64,000 nt of DNA from Delphinapterus leucas (Eukaryota > Chordata > Mammalia > Artiodactyla > Monodontidae). The position numbers and the translations under genes are program-made. Numbering within the stretch: position 1 is the stretch's first letter; every line of letters begins with the position of its first letter. The DNA is taken from the NCBI RefSeq assembly GCF_002288925.2, contig NW_022097996.1:10908139-10972138 (forward strand). The letters are read 5' to 3'. This document shows positions 40,001 to 52,000 of this stretch, piece after piece. The notes beneath the pieces are model-generated. The model made no database searches, was not told the DNA's origin, and saw nothing but the letters and a program-made list of their open reading frames with translations.

Positions 40001-43000
40001 ACCAGGGCCCAAACCCGTGTCCCTGCATTGGCAGGTGGACTCTCAACCACTGCGCCACCAGGGAAGCCCTGCTATTGATTTTTGAGGAATCATGCTTGTG
40101 GGAAATACCATTTCCATATACATGATGGATTTGTAGCTACCCTTGAGATTTCACAAACGTCTCACAAGTCGTTTTAGGGGGCTGGTTAGAGAGACTCAGC
40201 TGCTGGTGAGAGAGCGCTGACTCACCTTTATGGGCACGTACCCATGGCTCACGGTGCTTGGATCGCAGGGGATTGGTCGGGGGGCTGCAGTTTGGAGGAG
40301 CTGAAAGTAAGAGAGACACAGTGAGGCAGATGGCTCCGCTTCCTTCCACGAGAAGGCCTCAGAGTGAGTTCACAAAACTCCATAAGACAGCCCCTGGTCA
40401 CCTTGGCCATGGTTTCCTGAGTCCTGTGGGTGACTGACCAACCCAGCCCCCTCTCCTCTAGGGTCAGTGGAGTCCGGTGACTGAGTTCTGGCCAACAGGA
40501 TGCCGACAAAGAGCATGGCCTATGCAATTAGAGATGATCATACTAAGTGAAGTCAGTCAGAAAGAGAAAGGCAAATACCATATGTATGATATCACTTATA
40601 TGTGGCATCTAAAATATGGCACAAATGAACCTACCTACAAAACAGAAACACACTCACAGACATAGAGAACAACCTTGTGGTTGCCAAGGGGGAGGCAGGG
40701 AGGGAGAGGAATGGATTGGGAATTTGGGGTTAGTGGATGCAAACTATTACATTTAGAATGGATAAACAAAAAGGTCCTATTGTATGGCACAGGGAATGAT
40801 ATTCAATATCCTGTGATAAACCATAATGGTAAAGAATATAAAAAATGCATTAAAATAAAATTTAAAAAAAAGAAGAGCATGGCCTGACCACCAGAGCTGT
40901 GAAAATCCCTACATGATTCTCTATATTCTTTTCCGCCTTTTCATCTGGTGTTCAGCGTGACCTCGGAAACCACCAATAGAAGACGGGGGTTCTCCATCAA
41001 CCTGGGTCCTAGAATGGCTGTGAGGCAAGCCCCTGGCCATCACCCACTGAATTTCACATCTGCGAGGAATAAACACCACTTGCTCCCAAACACTGAGATT
41101 TTGGACTTTAATGAATGTAATTCTTCTCTAGGGCAGTTCCTCAAGTGGTCACCCAGGCTCATGCTGGACACAGCCAGGAATGCCAAGTTCACAGAGCAGT
41201 CATCCCATCATTACATGACTCTGTTGAAGGGTTTCTTCTTCAAGTCGGCCAAAATCGAACTCTCCGGGCCTTGTATGGGTCAGCTCAGGCGGCCACAGCA
41301 CTGTGCTTCAGACTGGGGTGCTTAAGCAACAGACGTTTGTTCTCTCACGCTTCTGGAAGCTGGAAGTCCAAGGAGGTGCTGGCAGGGTTGGTTCTTCCTG
41401 AGGCCTCTCTCCTTGACTTGTAGACGGCCGTCTTCTCCCCGTATCCTCACATGGCCTTCCCTCTGTGTGTGTCTGTGTCTTAATCTCCTCTTCTTATAAG
41501 GACACCAGTCTTAATAGATTAGGGCCCATCCTTATGACCTCATTTTACCTTAAATACCTCTTTAAAGATCCAATCTCCAAATACAGTCACATTGTGAGGT
41601 CCTGGGGGTTAGGGCTTCAGCATATGGATTTGGTGGGGGGGATGCAATTCAGCTGATGAAAGCCTTCTGCCTGCCGGCCCCAGTTCTGTCCTCTGGAGCC
41701 CCAGGGGGGTCAGGTTACCCATCTTTGTCCATCTCGGTAAACAGGAAAATTCCTGAGCAAAGGATCCTTAAGAAGCTTCCGTAATGTATTGGTGTCGGTT
41801 TCCTTGAGACAGAAATGACAAAGGACAGGATGCTGAGCACATATAAGTGGGCCTTTTCTGAACAGCATCATGTTGGTGACGCCCACCGTTTGACTTCTCA
41901 TCTTTAGTCCTAAAGGTGAGACCTAAGGAAGAAGCCATTCTCTTCCGCTACCCAGTTTTCTGCCCTCTAAAATGGGGAGGAGTAGACTATGGAATTCACC
42001 TACTTTGAAACACAGAAGAGTCTGCCTGGGCATCCTCAGAGGTTGAGATAGGTGGGCGCCCACCTCTGTGGCGTCTGGAGAGGACCCAGGGTGTGGCCCG
42101 TGGGGATGGGCAGCTGGATGCCTCTGACGGCAGTGAAGGAGCCCAGACACCCACCAGGGCCAGCGTCTCCTGGGGTCCTTTATCTGATGTGACCCCGACT
42201 TCCTAGGTCACACACCAGGGGATGTCCCATTGGTTCAAGGGGTGGGGAGGGTGCGGGTTTCCTACTCTAATGATTCTGCCATGTGTTTGTCCAGTTTATA
42301 AAGCCCATTCATGACTGATTCCCACAGCATTCCTGAGAGACAAGAGGCGCTTCTCCTCTGTTTAAAAAGAAATGATTATCATTTTTCCTTATACCTTCCC
42401 CATATCCCTTAGGAAAAGATAGGTGGGACAAATGGCTCCCTTTCCCAATTTTACAGGACAGGAGTCTGTGGCTCAGAGGTAATGAGGGGAGGAACCTGGT
42501 AAGTGGAACCGGCAAAAGGATGCTCCGATTCCAAGTTTGGATGATTTCTTCTCTGCTGCACAAGACCTCCAGGCTTGCAGAAGGACAAATCAAGCTTGGG
42601 TGAGATGCTCTAAGGTTGTAGAGTCATTAGATATACGTTTTAATTTATTTGTTAAAGACGAAAAGTCAGCTGTTCCTGTTATGGGGGCAAAACTGTGTGC
42701 CCTCCAAATGCGTCTGCTGAAGTCCTAACCCCCAGGACCTCAGAATGTGACTAATATTTGGAGATAAGGTCTTTAAAGAGGTGATGAACCTTAAATGAGG
42801 CCCCTGTAGTGGACCTACTGGAGACAGAATCCAATCTGACTGGTGTGTTTACAAGAAGAGACACATACAGGGGAAGACCGTGTGAAGACACGGCGAGAAG
42901 CCTTCAGAAGAAACCAACCCTTAACAACTTGCTCTTAGACTTCTAGACTCCTAGAGAGATTGCTGTCTCAGCCACCAAGTCTGTGCTACCTTCCGGCAGC

Positions 43001-46000
43001 CGTAGGAAGCTAATATAGTTCCCTTTGAAAAAACAGTGTGACACCTTTTACGTCAATCAAGTGTATGGGCTCCCACACCTCCTTTCCCATCATACTGACA
43101 CGAGCAAAGCATGGCCTACAAAAGCCTATGAAACTGTCACTCCCAGACTCAGTGGGATCAGTGATCTTAGGTAACATTACAAGAACAAAAGGTGCCTCAG
43201 CTCTGGCACAGTGGGCTAATCCCATCAGCCCCCAGGGGCATTATTACGGGCATCCCAGCCTCCCGGGCTCGGGACAGGTTTACTTAGGAGCCTTTCCTCT
43301 GACTGCCAAGAGGGTGTGACCCAGGTGGAGCTAAACCACTACACCTGAGTGCAAGCAGCATGACCAGGCAGAGCAGAGAAGGACTGGGGCCCCCCTCCAC
43401 ACCCCAGGGGCAAACCCAGCAGCTACATTCTCAGTATTTACTCTGGATGGGTGGCTTTGAAGGCCCCACTCTAGTCTTGGTCCTCTGAGTCTGACCAGTA
43501 TAGATTCTTGCTCTCAGAGTGTCCTTTCCCTGTTCACTGACTGCAGAGAGGGAAACAGGAAGTTCTTCGTGGACATCATGCTGATTGCACTAAGGGTAAC
43601 GGTCTCCCACCGAGGAGCTCCCTACTTGGAACCACACCGGGAGCAGTGAACGCCCTCACTTGTTTTGTCGCTTGCGTACCTAAACACAGATGAGCGACAG
43701 GAAATCTGACTCAGCACGGACAGAAAGTTACCTGCACCCCGGTTACTTTCTCCAGCTCCCTCAGGGCAGTGTCAGTGTCACGGACGAGGATGGTAACCAT
43801 CCCCAGGTCACGGGCCGGCTTCAGATTAACCTCGAAGTCATCCAAGAAAACCACCTGAATGCAAAGAGCATGGATACTAGCATCACTTCTACCAAAGCAA
43901 AATTCATGCACAAGGGCCACTGGCCAGAAACATGTTAAAGTAAGAACAGCGGTTGAGGTTAAGAGTTAATAATCTCACAATAAGATTGATTGATTAGAGA
44001 TTAAGAATTATTTTTTTCTCTCCATGTAACTCTTTACTCTTAAAATTAAAAACATTTAATTACATAAGCATAAACATAAACACACAGATAGATATACATG
44101 TTCCCTGAATTCCGAAACTGTAAAAAGATTAAAGAAGAATATAAACTTATCAGGATGACATTAAAATTCATCTAGGAAAATGTATGAATAGACCCCCAAA
44201 AAAAATGTCTGGAAAAGAACTATAATAAAGTCAGGTAATAAAACAGAGAGTCGAGGAATAGACTCATATACAAATGAAAATTTAGTTTCTAATAAAAGTG
44301 TCATGCCCAATTGGTGAGGAAAAAGATTATTTGAAAGATTATTTAATTATTTCAACAGTTTGGGGGAAAAAGTGGGTCCTTCCTTCACTTATTCCCCAAA
44401 TAAGTTCTGAATAGATCAAAGATTTAAATGTCAAAAGAAATGATCCTTAAAGAAAAAAAGAAAATCCTTAAAGTTGTAGAAGAAAGCATGGGGCAGTTAT
44501 TTATAATCTTGGATTAGGGCAGGCCTGGATGTCTAAGCAGCTCATCCAACCTAAAAGCCATCAGTGAAAAGACATTTATTTATATGCATACTAAAATTTA
44601 GAGCGCTGTTATAATACTTAATCTGGGGGCTGAGAAGAGCAGAAGCAAAGTTTGAGAGGAGAAGGGAAGAGTTCTGGGATTGAACAGGTAAGGATTTCCC
44701 TCCGATCAGCTTGTGGGTGAAGCAGGGTTAACAAGAAAGGGTCAGAAATGCCAGAGAAAGGAATTTCATCTTGGTCCAAAGACCTTTGTGGAGATTGGAG
44801 TAGGGAAACACAACAAAAACAACATTTTAGACTAGATAATCTAGAGACGGCACGAAGACAGAATTTAGGGGTGCGGGGATACCCTACAAGGAGCCTCCTG
44901 CAGTACTGGAGCCCATCCCTGCCCAGCCTTTGGTGGGGTGACCTGTGTCTTGGGAAAGTCTCCCAGGGTCTACGTTTCTTTTAGGTAAACTGAGGCAGCT
45001 GGTCTGGCAGCTTTTGACAATACCTGTTTTAACCAAGGTCCTGTAAGAGCCACGGAGAGGAGCCAGATGCCCACCTCCGGTAGAACTTTCTAGGTTGAAG
45101 GGGTGGGTAAAAGCCCTTCAGAAGTCCTGGCCTGGGAGAAGTGGCACCTGCCACTGGACATAGGACCACCCTGCCAGGTCCCAGGTGTCCCTCATCTCTT
45201 CACGCCTCCTCAATTTTTCTTGATTGCAATACCTCTAGAACATTCTTTTCCACTGAAAGGCAGTGTCTAGGTACCTCACTGGGGCTGGCCTTCAAGACGT
45301 CCAGCATGAACTTGTAGATCTGAGGGTCAGGCTTGGCCATTCCGATCCTGCATGACTCAATCAGGAAATCGAAGTGCGGCCTGAGCTCACACATCGTCTG
45401 GGCCAGGCTGCCTCTCTGGGTGCTGTCATCCAGCCAGATGTTGGTGAGGATGCAGGTTGTAAATCCTGAGTGAGAAGGTACCAGTGAATAGACCAGCTAT
45501 AGAACTTTGCTCTGAGAGGCTCTGGGTATCCCACAGGGGGCCCCAAGACGGGGCCAGGCGGGGTTCTGCTCACTTCCATCAATCTCCTGATGTCTGGCTT
45601 CTAAACTGACAAGTTAGAAAAGCACCATCGTTACCCATAAGCCCCTCCCGGCACAGACGCTAGAGCCCCTAACGGTGTGCACCAAGGGCTTTCAGATGGA
45701 AACACTACATCCCTTCATTTCTTGCAATCGTAGAGCAAGAAGTTGTGATATTCGTCAGCTCATTGGATCAGAGTTTTGACATTCATCAGCCCATTCGATC
45801 CTCACACCTTTGGGGCAGGCAGGGCAGATCTTACCATCCCACTTTTACCAACGGGAAAATGGAAGCTCAGACAAATTATAAGCTGCCCAGAGCCGCAGAG
45901 TGCAGGCAGAGCTGAGGCAGGCCCAGAATCCCACCTTTGGACTGCCACTCCAACCCTCCTCTCAGTCTACATTACTGCAAACTCTGCTGGACCACGCTTC

Positions 46001-49000
46001 AAAACACCTGCCTTGGCAGAGATAGTGCTCCCATTTCAAAACTAGAGAAATGTAAACAGAGACAGCATTATCCCCTGCCTAACCAGACAGGACAAGAACC
46101 AGGAGATGCTGGAAACAAGACAAGGATAAGTCAATGGACAGACCCTTTCCATGTAATATGAGTGGGAAATATGGACCAGGGATGTCTCAGACACAACCAG
46201 GTAAGGCTACTGGTAAGTGGGTAGGACGACCTCAAACATGCCTGTGACGAAGAGCTGGGCTCTGCCACTAAATAAATGTCTGTTCAAGGAAAATCAACTG
46301 AAGGAATTGCTAATACGTATGAGTATAAGTGTGCCTGTCATTGAACTCAATGCACATTTAGATGTATTTTGACCTGACCCTCCCAAGGGTTCTGGTGGGG
46401 TTGGGTCAGAGAACGGCCAGTATCAGATCCTTACCCTTCTTTCTGAGAGTGAGAGCTGCCTGAAGCATGGGGTCGTTGACCTTTCTTGCTGCAAGCGCCT
46501 TGCCAAAGATCTGATTTATAGAGAAATTCTCAGGGAGGCAGATTCCAGAGTCCTCAGAACATTTCCTGCAGTTTTCTTCCATGAATGGCATCCACTGTGA
46601 AAGTGAATTGATGAGGGATTGTCAATTGGTGAAACCACTTGGAAAAGCTTTGGGCAGCATTTACTAAATCTGAACACATGCATTCCCTGTGATCCAGCAA
46701 TTCCACTCCTGGACACATCCCCAGTGGAAATGTCCACATATGTTCACCAAAAGACATGTACAAAAATGTTCATAGCAGCACTTTTCCTAAGAACTGCAAA
46801 CTAGAAACTACTCAAATCCCCCTGTTAGAGCTGAATTGGGTCCCCTACAAATTCATGTTGAAGTCCTAACCCCCAGAAGCTCAGAATGTGATTGTCCTTT
46901 GGAAAAAGGGTCTTTAAAGAGATCATTAAGGTAAAATTGTGGTTCTCCAAGGACAATGGTGCTTCAAGGACAAAGGATGACCCTGCCTGTAAAAGTTGCA
47001 GCGTTACACCCCCTACAGGACACTTACTCGCTCCCCCCCACCGTGTTGTGATGGTTACGAAATTCCTGAGCCCACCTGGGCAACGCCCACCTGGGCAACA
47101 GGACCTGTCCCAAATAAGGAAAGGCATCTTGCCTGTCCCACTCCACCCTATAGAAGGAAGGTATATGTGCCTCGACCAATCCGTAAATGAAATTTTCACC
47201 TCAGACCGTTCCTTTGTTTTCTGGCTATAAAAACTGATCCAAAGCACATGTTTGGGCTCGACTCTCCCAGACTACTAGGACGTCAGCCGGCCCACTGTTC
47301 AGGCAGCCACCCCTCCCTCTAATAAATTCTATCATCTTTACATTCTGCCTTTGTGTCTGGAAATTCTTTTCCAACCTGCATTCGGACCACGACAAAAATG
47401 AGGTCAGGGGACCCTAATCCAATCTGACTGGTGTCCTTATAAGAACAGGTGATTAGGACACAGACACACACAGAAGAAAGAATGTGAGGACACAGGGAGA
47501 AGTCGGTCACCTACAAGCCAAGGAGAGAGGCCTCAGAAGAAACCAATCCTGCCAACACCTTGGTCTTGGGCTTCTAGCCTCCAGAGCTATGAGAAAATAA
47601 ATTTTGTTGTTTAAGCCACCCAGTCTGTGGTATTTTGTTATGGTAGCCGTAGCAAACGAATACACCCATTAATAGCAGAATGGATTGTGGTATACTTATA
47701 CACTATCATAGTAGCACTCTTGTCTCATATATAATAGTCCCAAACTAAAAATTACCCAAATACCCATCAATAGCAGAATGATAGAGAGCCCAGAAAAAAA
47801 ACCCACGTGTCAATTAATTTATGACAAAGGAGCCAAGAGTACACGATGAGGAAAGAACAGTCTCTTCAATAAATGGTGTTGGGAAAACTGTATAGTCACG
47901 TGTAAATGAATGAAATTCATACCACTTCTCCCTTTCCTTACCTTCCAACAATATTACTGCAGCTTTTTTTTTTATTGATTCACACTTCAGTAATGTTTAT
48001 CCCCAATGGTATCACTACAGTTTTCATTCACGAGTTGCCAAAATATGTGTGTGTGTGTGTGCGTGTGTGTGTGTGTGTGTGAAAGACAGAGAGTTTTAAA
48101 GTGACCACAATTCACTACACTCCCCACGCTAAGACCACGCTTGTCTTCACTGGAAAGGTGGGCTTTGCTTTCTATTATGCTGGGCCCCAAGTTCCCTGTT
48201 AGACTGATAGGTGGCTGTAATTAAAAAAAAAAACCAGACTGCTTTATCTGTGTGCTCATAGAGTAGATTCTCAATAGCCTTTCTTCTCCGAGGCACTAAT
48301 TGAGAATTCAAGTGGTTTTAGATCCTGATTACTTTATTTAATCTCCAACTACACTTCAATTTTAAAAAATCGGGGTTGTAGTAACAACAATAACTACTAT
48401 CTATTGAGCACTGATTACGTGCCAGGCATTGTGCTAAGCACTTTCCAAGCTTCATAACAACCTAGGAGACGGAGCATCTTATCGATCTCATTTTACAGGT
48501 GGCAAAACTGAGACTCTGAGAGGTTCTGTGACTTGCTGTGCTCACACGTCTGTAAGTGAGAGCTATGACCCAAATCCTGACATCAGATTCCAAAGTCCAC
48601 CGATTTTATAGTTAGTAATTAACAAAACTTCCCCTGACCCAGTGGCCCTTGTCTGAAAATAAGTACTCTAAGGATGACTACTATCAAGAAAACAGAAAAT
48701 AATAGGTTGGCAAGGATGTGGAAACACTGGAAACCTTGTGCACTGCTGGGAGGAAAATGTAGAATGGTGCAGCCACTATGGAAAACACTATGGTGGTTCC
48801 TCAAAAAATTAAAAATGGAAAACCACCCTATGATCCAGCAATCCCACTTCTGGATATATATCCAGAAAAACTGAAAGCAAGATTTCAAACCGATATTTGT
48901 ACACCCATGTTCCTAGCAGCATTAGACATGGTGACCAAAAGGAGGAAGTAACCTAAATGTCCATCGATAGATGAATGGATACACAGAACGGAGTCTATCC

Positions 49001-52000
49001 ATACAGTGGAATATCATTCATCCTTAAAAAAGAAGGAAATTGAGACACATGCTACAATATGGATGAACCTTGAAGACCTCATGCTAAGCAAAATAAGTCA
49101 GTCACTAGAAGACAAATATTGCATGATTCCAGTTATATAAGATATGTATAGTAGCTAAACAGAGGCAGAAAGTTCAATAGTGGTTGCCAGGGGTTGGGGA
49201 AAGGAGGAATGGGCAGCTGCTGTTTAATGGGTATAGAGTTTCCATTTTGCAAGATGAAAAGAGTTCTGGAGATGGACGGTGGTGTTGGTTACCCGGCGTG
49301 AATATACTTAACACTACCGAATTGTATACTTAAAAATGATCAAGGTGGTACATTTTATGTGATGTGTATTTAACCACAGCTAAAGGGGGAAAAAAAAAGA
49401 AGCTACTCTGGCTGCTGTAATTCCCTGGCATAGATCTTCAAGGGCTTGGAAATTTACTAATCACTGGGGTGTGGCCCTCTGCTTGGATCAAAGAGACAAT
49501 AAACAATCTGAAATGTCTCCAGCCCAGTCTTGTGAGTTAAGTGTTATAAGGGGTAAACGGGTGAGGCAGACATGGCCCGGCCCTCACGGAGCTTACGGTC
49601 AGCAGGGGAGATGGGTGTGTAGTTACAGAACACCTTCTCAAGGGGGTCTATGAGGTGTCGCCACACCTGGGAAAATGTGATCTCTCCCTTCATCATGCGG
49701 GCACTGGAACCATCTGGGCCTCCTTTCATGAAAGCTCCATTCAGAAAGCCTCTGCAAGACACAAAGAAACATCAGGAACGTTCAGATGACTTCATCACAA
49801 TGGCAGGTAGGGGACAGACACCTTGATTTTGGACATCTAGCCTCTGGAACTGTTGTTGAAGCCACCCAGTCTGTGGTCCTTCGTTATGGTAACCCTAGTG
49901 ATTAATACACCTCAATTCATATCCATCTCTTATATGTGGTCCTGAGGAGTAGCAGACACAGAGAGAGCAGCTCATTGCCCTCTAGCTTCCCTACATTACA
50001 AAACATAAGGTCCCATTCCACTTTCTTGATCATTTCCCACACCCAGTGGTGGCTGAGCTACCCCAGCATGGCTGGCTGGGTGACATCAGCCATATAATGG
50101 ATGGCACGTACCTGGCATGCACGCGAAACTCTGAATCCCTGGCCGACTTTAATAACCCATCACCACATCCTATACCACTGCATCCAGACACTGATTTATG
50201 ATCCTTCTTAGCACAGTGTCCCAGGCAAATATTTACAATGGACTGGAATTGGCAACCCAGTTAAAAGTATTTACCATTCCCATGTTAAGAGAACAAATAT
50301 CTGGGAGTTTCGTATCTGATAACAGTCAACAACCTTTTACCTGACTAACCCTCTTGCAGGTAACAATAATCAACTTTAGACAAAACATTAAAAATATATA
50401 TCCCTACTATCTGTAGCCTTGCTCCATTTTCCAGCATCAGCAGTGGCTTTGGCACATCTTTGCCGTCAGTTGTCTTTTTTAAAAAAACAGCATTGTTAAA
50501 TTATACTTACATAACACTCAATTAACATGTTCTCAGTGTACGATTCAATGACTTGTAGTAATTTTATAGAGGTGTGCAAATATCACCACGTTGCAGTTTT
50601 AGAGCATTTCCATCACCTCGAAAAGATCCCTCGTGCCCTTCCCCAGCTGCCGTCCAATTTCAAAGAGCAACATACAGTTCAACTCAACAATCTTGCACTG
50701 AGGACCGAAGGCATCAAGGCATTGTGCCAGATGCTGTGATACAAAAATGGAAAAATTTGGATCTATTCTTAGGGAGCTCACAGGAGAACCAGGTCTTGTA
50801 AGTAACAAACCTTTACTTTTTTCCCTGATGACTACTCCTGAAGGGCGTCTTGCAGTCACAGTAAGAACCACAAGGGCTGGTCTGACCACAACATTGATTA
50901 TTGATAAGCTGAGAACCACATAAACCACTTTCAGACAGGTAAAACTAATACAATTGTTTGCTATCACGGCTTTCCTGGAAAAAAATTCAAGAAAGACTTC
51001 TAGTCAACTTAAAGATAGATCAAAATAAAAATCCTGAGGACAGGAAAGAGGTGGTTTAAAAGAAATGATAACAAACAATTGGAAATGAAATTTAAAAAAA
51101 TATCATTTACCTTAAAATTAAAAAAAAACAAACCAAAAAAATCTAATGAAAGACGTTTAAGACCTCTACACGAAAAACTACAAAATTAAGAGAAATTAAA
51201 ACCCTTGAAAGAGATTAGTGGGGGACCTTCAAGATGGCGGAGGAGTAAGACGCAGAGATCACCTTCCTCCCCACAAATACATCAGAAATACATCTACACG
51301 TGGAACAACTCCTACAGAACACCTACTGAACGCTGGCAGAAGACCTCAGACCTCCCAAAAGGCAAGAACCCCCCCCACGTACCTGGGTAGGGCAAAAGAA
51401 AAAAGAATAAACAGAAACAAAAGGATAGGGATGGGACCTGCACCAGCGGGAGGGAGCTGTGAAGGAGGAAAGGTTTCCAAACACTAGGAAGCCCCTTCGC
51501 GGGCGGAGACTGCGGGTGGCGGAGGGGGAAAGCTTCGGAGCCGCGGGGAGCACAGCAACAGGGGTGCAGAGGTCAAAGCGGAGAGATTCCCGCACAGAAG
51601 ATCAGGGCCGACCGGTACTCACCAGCCCGAGAGGCTTGTCTGCTCACCCGCCGGGGCGGGCGGGGCTGGGAGCTGAGGCTCCGGCTTCGGGCGGAGCGCA
51701 GGGAGAGGACTGGGGTTGGCTGCGTGTACACAGCCTGCAGGGGTTAGTGCGCCACGGATAGCCGGGAGGGAGTCCAGGGAAAAGTCTGGACCTGCCGAAG
51801 GGGCAAGAGACCATTGTTTCGGGGTGTGTGAGGAGAGGGGATTCAGACCACCGCCTAAATGAGCTCCAGAGACGCGCGCGAGCCGCGGCTATCAGCGCGG
51901 ACCCCAGAGACGGGCATGAGACGCTCAGGCTGCTGCTGCCGCCACCAAGAAGCCTGTGTGCGAGCACAGGTCACTATCCACACCCCCATTCCGGGGAGCC

